From: Gemmatimonadota bacterium
GTDB lineage: Bacteria; Gemmatimonadota; Gemmatimonadetes; Longimicrobiales; Gaopeijiaceae
Length of the DNA stretch: 50,904 bases
NCBI GenBank assembly: GCA_013002885.1
Contig: JABDLS010000133.1
Location: 1-50,904, forward strand
Direction: 5' to 3'
Numbering within the stretch: the first letter of the stretch is position 1; each line of letters starts with the position of its first letter. Below the pieces are notes generated by a model. The model made no database searches. It was not told the origin of the DNA and saw only the letters and a program-made list of their open reading frames with translations. Below are positions 50,201 through 50,904 of this stretch, one piece after another. The position numbers and the translations under genes were made by a program.

Positions 50201-50579
50201 CGACTTCGTCGAGGGTGATGGCGGTCTGTTGGAGAGCGAAATCGGCGACCACGGACTGACCTGCTGCGACCGTGACCGTCTGTGAACCTGAGCGATACCC
50301 GACGATCTCGGCGACGAGCGTATGCTCGCCTGCCGGAACGTTGAGTAGGAGAAAGCGGCCTGCGGCGTTTGTCAGGGCACCGATACCGGTACCGCCGATG
50401 TACACCTGGACCGCCTCCAGCGGACGCTGCGAAGCAGCATCCCTCACCGTACCGACCAACGTGCCCGTAGTTTGGGCAACGATGGGGGCCGGTGACCATC
50501 CGAGCATGAGCGCGAGAGCCATGACAAGCCCTCCGCGTAGCATACCGGATGTGAGACGTTCTGACGTAAAAGACGTCAT
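47283..50579 (-). CDS. SusC/RagA-family TonB-dependent outer-membrane receptor
   Basis: A 1098-residue TonB-dependent transporter. A GGGAGG site lies 8 bases before ATG 50579. Signal peptide about 1-35. Residues 38-115 form a carboxypeptidase-regulatory-like domain (GTVRDAASQRPLEAVQVYIGGTGIGALTNAAGRF), which is typical of SusC. The plug follows LDEVVVTG (123-130), with GVQMLPSSGYTGEGARIRIRGSSSL and PIIYVDGIRV. The rest is a 22-strand barrel rich in aromatic residues, ending in TLSTRITF with a terminal Phe. It imports a bulky ligand together with the downstream SusD. An N-terminal extension of the open frame to 50738 lies in the leader and is not coding. Confidence 0.96.
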   Translation of the reverse strand: MTSFTSERLTSGMLRGGLVMALALMLGWSPAPIVAQTTGTLVGTVRDAASQRPLEAVQVYIGGTGIGALTNAAGRFLLLNVPAGEHTLVAEIVGYRSGSQTVTVAAGQSVVADFALQQTAITLDEVVVTGAGVATEKRKLGNTIATLDASTVENAPVNNFSEMIAAREAGVQMLPSSGYTGEGARIRIRGSSSLSQLNEPIIYVDGIRVNRQAIDANNGQGNPSRLDDIDPAAIERVEILKGAAAATLYGTEASNGVIQIFTKRGRAGAPRFSAQADWSAISVPTNRMLPVADYIGRDCEAVDCTDATDAATIAEIQGRMQQRFGISPGPFEPFEQELIPEMLSTGFGQTYSASVNGGSDAFQYFVSARLADEDGPYNPQQNFPLVEGLDVETDTNRRATFTSNFTVVPSDKVRIGVSTLYSDMEHHTPDNGNNIYGVFSSILMTQLRRATPQSETGEGSNYYGNPAFATTRENMYQQNFVNSQHFAGSANIGFTPTQTFRLDGTFGIDFTSDDAVAFRPYAWNIDGFSGSTPDGSRSVEEYRSREITADVKGSLITMFGENIENTLLFGGQGFLRQNQEAGGSGSVFPGPGLETLSALANEGSFETWTRVTQLGGYLQDQVGINDWVFLTVGGRWDANSAFGEDFSTAFYPKASASIVPSQGLGWENETFSTFRVRAAIGQSGLQPDAFAKFTTYAPAPSEAGPGVEPANLGNDALQPEVSTEWELGAEVGLFNDRWSVDVTYWDRTVSDALVSRQFSVTGGFVAEQLVNIGELVGQGFEVSLRGTAIQQEGFSMNVFANTAWLSEEITSLGGAPPLKTGGSYPRYRNFLVEGYTPGAFFGSTTADVAIPLNLDGTCTVPTEADALAYFATPRSPSDFKPLAPANSDFGTPIEGQYSSNNCGEGLLLSYLGKPTPDFAGSFGFNMSFATNFEFNTLFEYKQGVQNQDLSGMFRRANAVIGRNTPRAAELGSIMGDPSSTAQQRLDAAVDWANEIEGLSPMSGMNGVYDSSLIRFREASLTYRIPSDIVEGWGLSTATLNLGARNLHMWVFGDYTGMDPETNVIGRCNGGLNCNFLNNTEGWSIPIPRRFTLSTRITF

Positions 50580-50762
50580 GTCCGTCCTCCCAGCTTGGGG
50601 TTGGACTTTAGCGAACCACCCTTTATGTGCTGCGCGGGGCAACGCCCCGAAAGGGTGCATGAGAATGCACCTGCCGCGAGACGAGGGGGGCAGGCGCATA
50701 CGGCCTGCGTCTCGCGACGTGGATGGAGCGGCTGTCATTGCGCTCCGCTACCATCCGGTCCT
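50580..50762 (-). promoter_or_regulatory. Structured leader of susC with four successive hairpins
   Basis: Between the RidA gene and susC the minus strand folds into a series of perfect or near-perfect stems: CGGGGC/GCCCCG (50635-50649), GGTGCAT/ATGCACC with a 4-base loop (50654-50671), a 14-bp stem with one 7-base bulge (50675-50716: GTCTCGCG and GCCTGC blocks) and GGAGCG/CGCTCC (50725-50746). A weak promoter candidate upstream is TTGTGC (50788-50793), 17 bases, then TACTTT (50765-50770), which would start the RNA near 50758. The stems do not match a riboswitch I recognise. Confidence 0.45.
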
Positions 50763-50784
50763 GCAAAGTACAGTTGATCCCGGA

Positions 50785-50801
50785 AGGGCACAACGGGCCC
50801 T
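50785..50801. other. Small inverted repeat near the proposed susC promoter
   Basis: AGGGC and GCCCT surround a 7-base spacer and overlap the proposed -35 region of susC. It could be an operator or simply part of the GC-rich background. Confidence 0.2.
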
Positions 50802-50811
50802 CTGTCCTTGT

Positions 50812-50831
50812 CCCACGGGGATCTTCGTGGG
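50812..50831. terminator. Hairpin just after the RidA gene stop
   Basis: CCCACG and CGTGGG form a 6-bp stem around GGGATCTT. It begins 4 bases past the RidA stop. On the minus strand it lacks a U-tract; on the plus strand it is followed by GTTTT. A role as a terminator for the RidA gene is possible. Confidence 0.3.
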
Positions 50832-50835
50832 GTTT

Positions 50836-50904
50836 TCAGCCCTCGACCCTGGCGACACACTCGATCTCCACGTCGCAGTACTTCGGAAGCGCGGCGGCCT
50901 GCAC
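50836..50904 (-). CDS. RidA-family (YjgF/UK114) protein, C-terminal 22 residues
   Basis: The open frame enters from the right edge and ends with TGA at 50836-50838. The last residues read AAALPKYCDVEIECVARVEG, the classic C-terminus of the RidA family (ALPKxxxVEIEAVA). Most RidA proteins have Ala where a second Cys appears here. RidA enzymes hydrolyse reactive enamine/imine intermediates. The start lies outside the window. It is upstream of the susC leader on the same strand. Confidence 0.8.
   Translation of the reverse strand: MQAAALPKYCDVEIECVARVEG

Noticed and set aside
1-50904. In-frame TGA selenoprotein candidate to match the tRNA-Sec
   Set aside because: All recognised genes end at or near their usual family length, and no family-typical sequence was seen to continue past a TGA.

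Overview
The window is high-GC bacterial DNA with closely packed genes. The gene families point to a Gram-negative member of the Gemmatimonadota or a close relative. The evidence is a serine/threonine kinase with a PD40/TolB-type sensor tail whose kinase N-terminus is of the kind expanded in that phylum, SusC/SusD-type outer-membrane uptake genes, many lipoproteins with lipoboxes, LPS-related genes (LptE, LpxH, RfaE2) and a VPS10/BNR-repeat secreted protein. The phylum assignment is inference from gene content; no rRNA gene is present.

Layout. 1-7.3 kb: a partial lipoprotein, the sensor kinase, a small membrane protein, an amidase-signature lipoprotein and a beta-helix lipoprotein. 7.4-16.2 kb (plus strand): an AsmA-like protein with a coiled-coil tail, then a compact three-gene module (DUF1592-type c-haem protein, Tat-exported DUF1552 protein, secreted ankyrin protein with an acidic repeat insert). 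16.2-19.2 kb (minus): serine hydrolase lipoprotein, methyltransferase-like protein, bactofilin, small membrane protein. 19.3-21.9 kb (plus): S9 peptidase and an SRPBCC-like protein.

21.9-36.3 kb is one long minus-strand run. It begins with a LolA/LolB-like lipoprotein and LptE, continues with a ten-gene Mrp-type cation/proton antiporter set (E-F-G-A'-B-C-D-D'-X-D''), then an APC permease fused to EIIA-like and RCK_C-like domains, a divergent porphobilinogen-deaminase-like protein, the heptose-1-phosphate adenylyltransferase RfaE2, RNase PH, RdgB and a DUF971 protein. Most junctions from mrpE onward overlap by 4-8 bases, so translation of ion-transport, envelope and nucleic-acid housekeeping genes is probably coupled over long stretches.

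36.4-37.9 kb: LpxH-like hydrolase and a DUF5683-like protein, followed on the opposite strand by a selenocysteine tRNA (anticodon UCA). 38-45.7 kb (minus): outer-membrane barrel protein, DUF3179 lipoprotein, PlsC-type acyltransferase, a 1050-residue VPS10/BNR protein and two small lipoproteins. 45.8-50.6 kb: a susD-susC pair with a clear intrinsic terminator and a multi-hairpin leader. The right edge holds the C-terminus of a RidA-family protein.

The items most worth a second look are the selenocysteine tRNA, the deaminase-like protein lacking its catalytic residues, the three-domain permease next to the Mrp operon, the unknown small membrane protein inside the Mrp operon, and the structured susC leader. 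No CRISPR array, insertion sequence, phage gene or rRNA gene was seen, and no gene-free stretch exceeds 300 bases.
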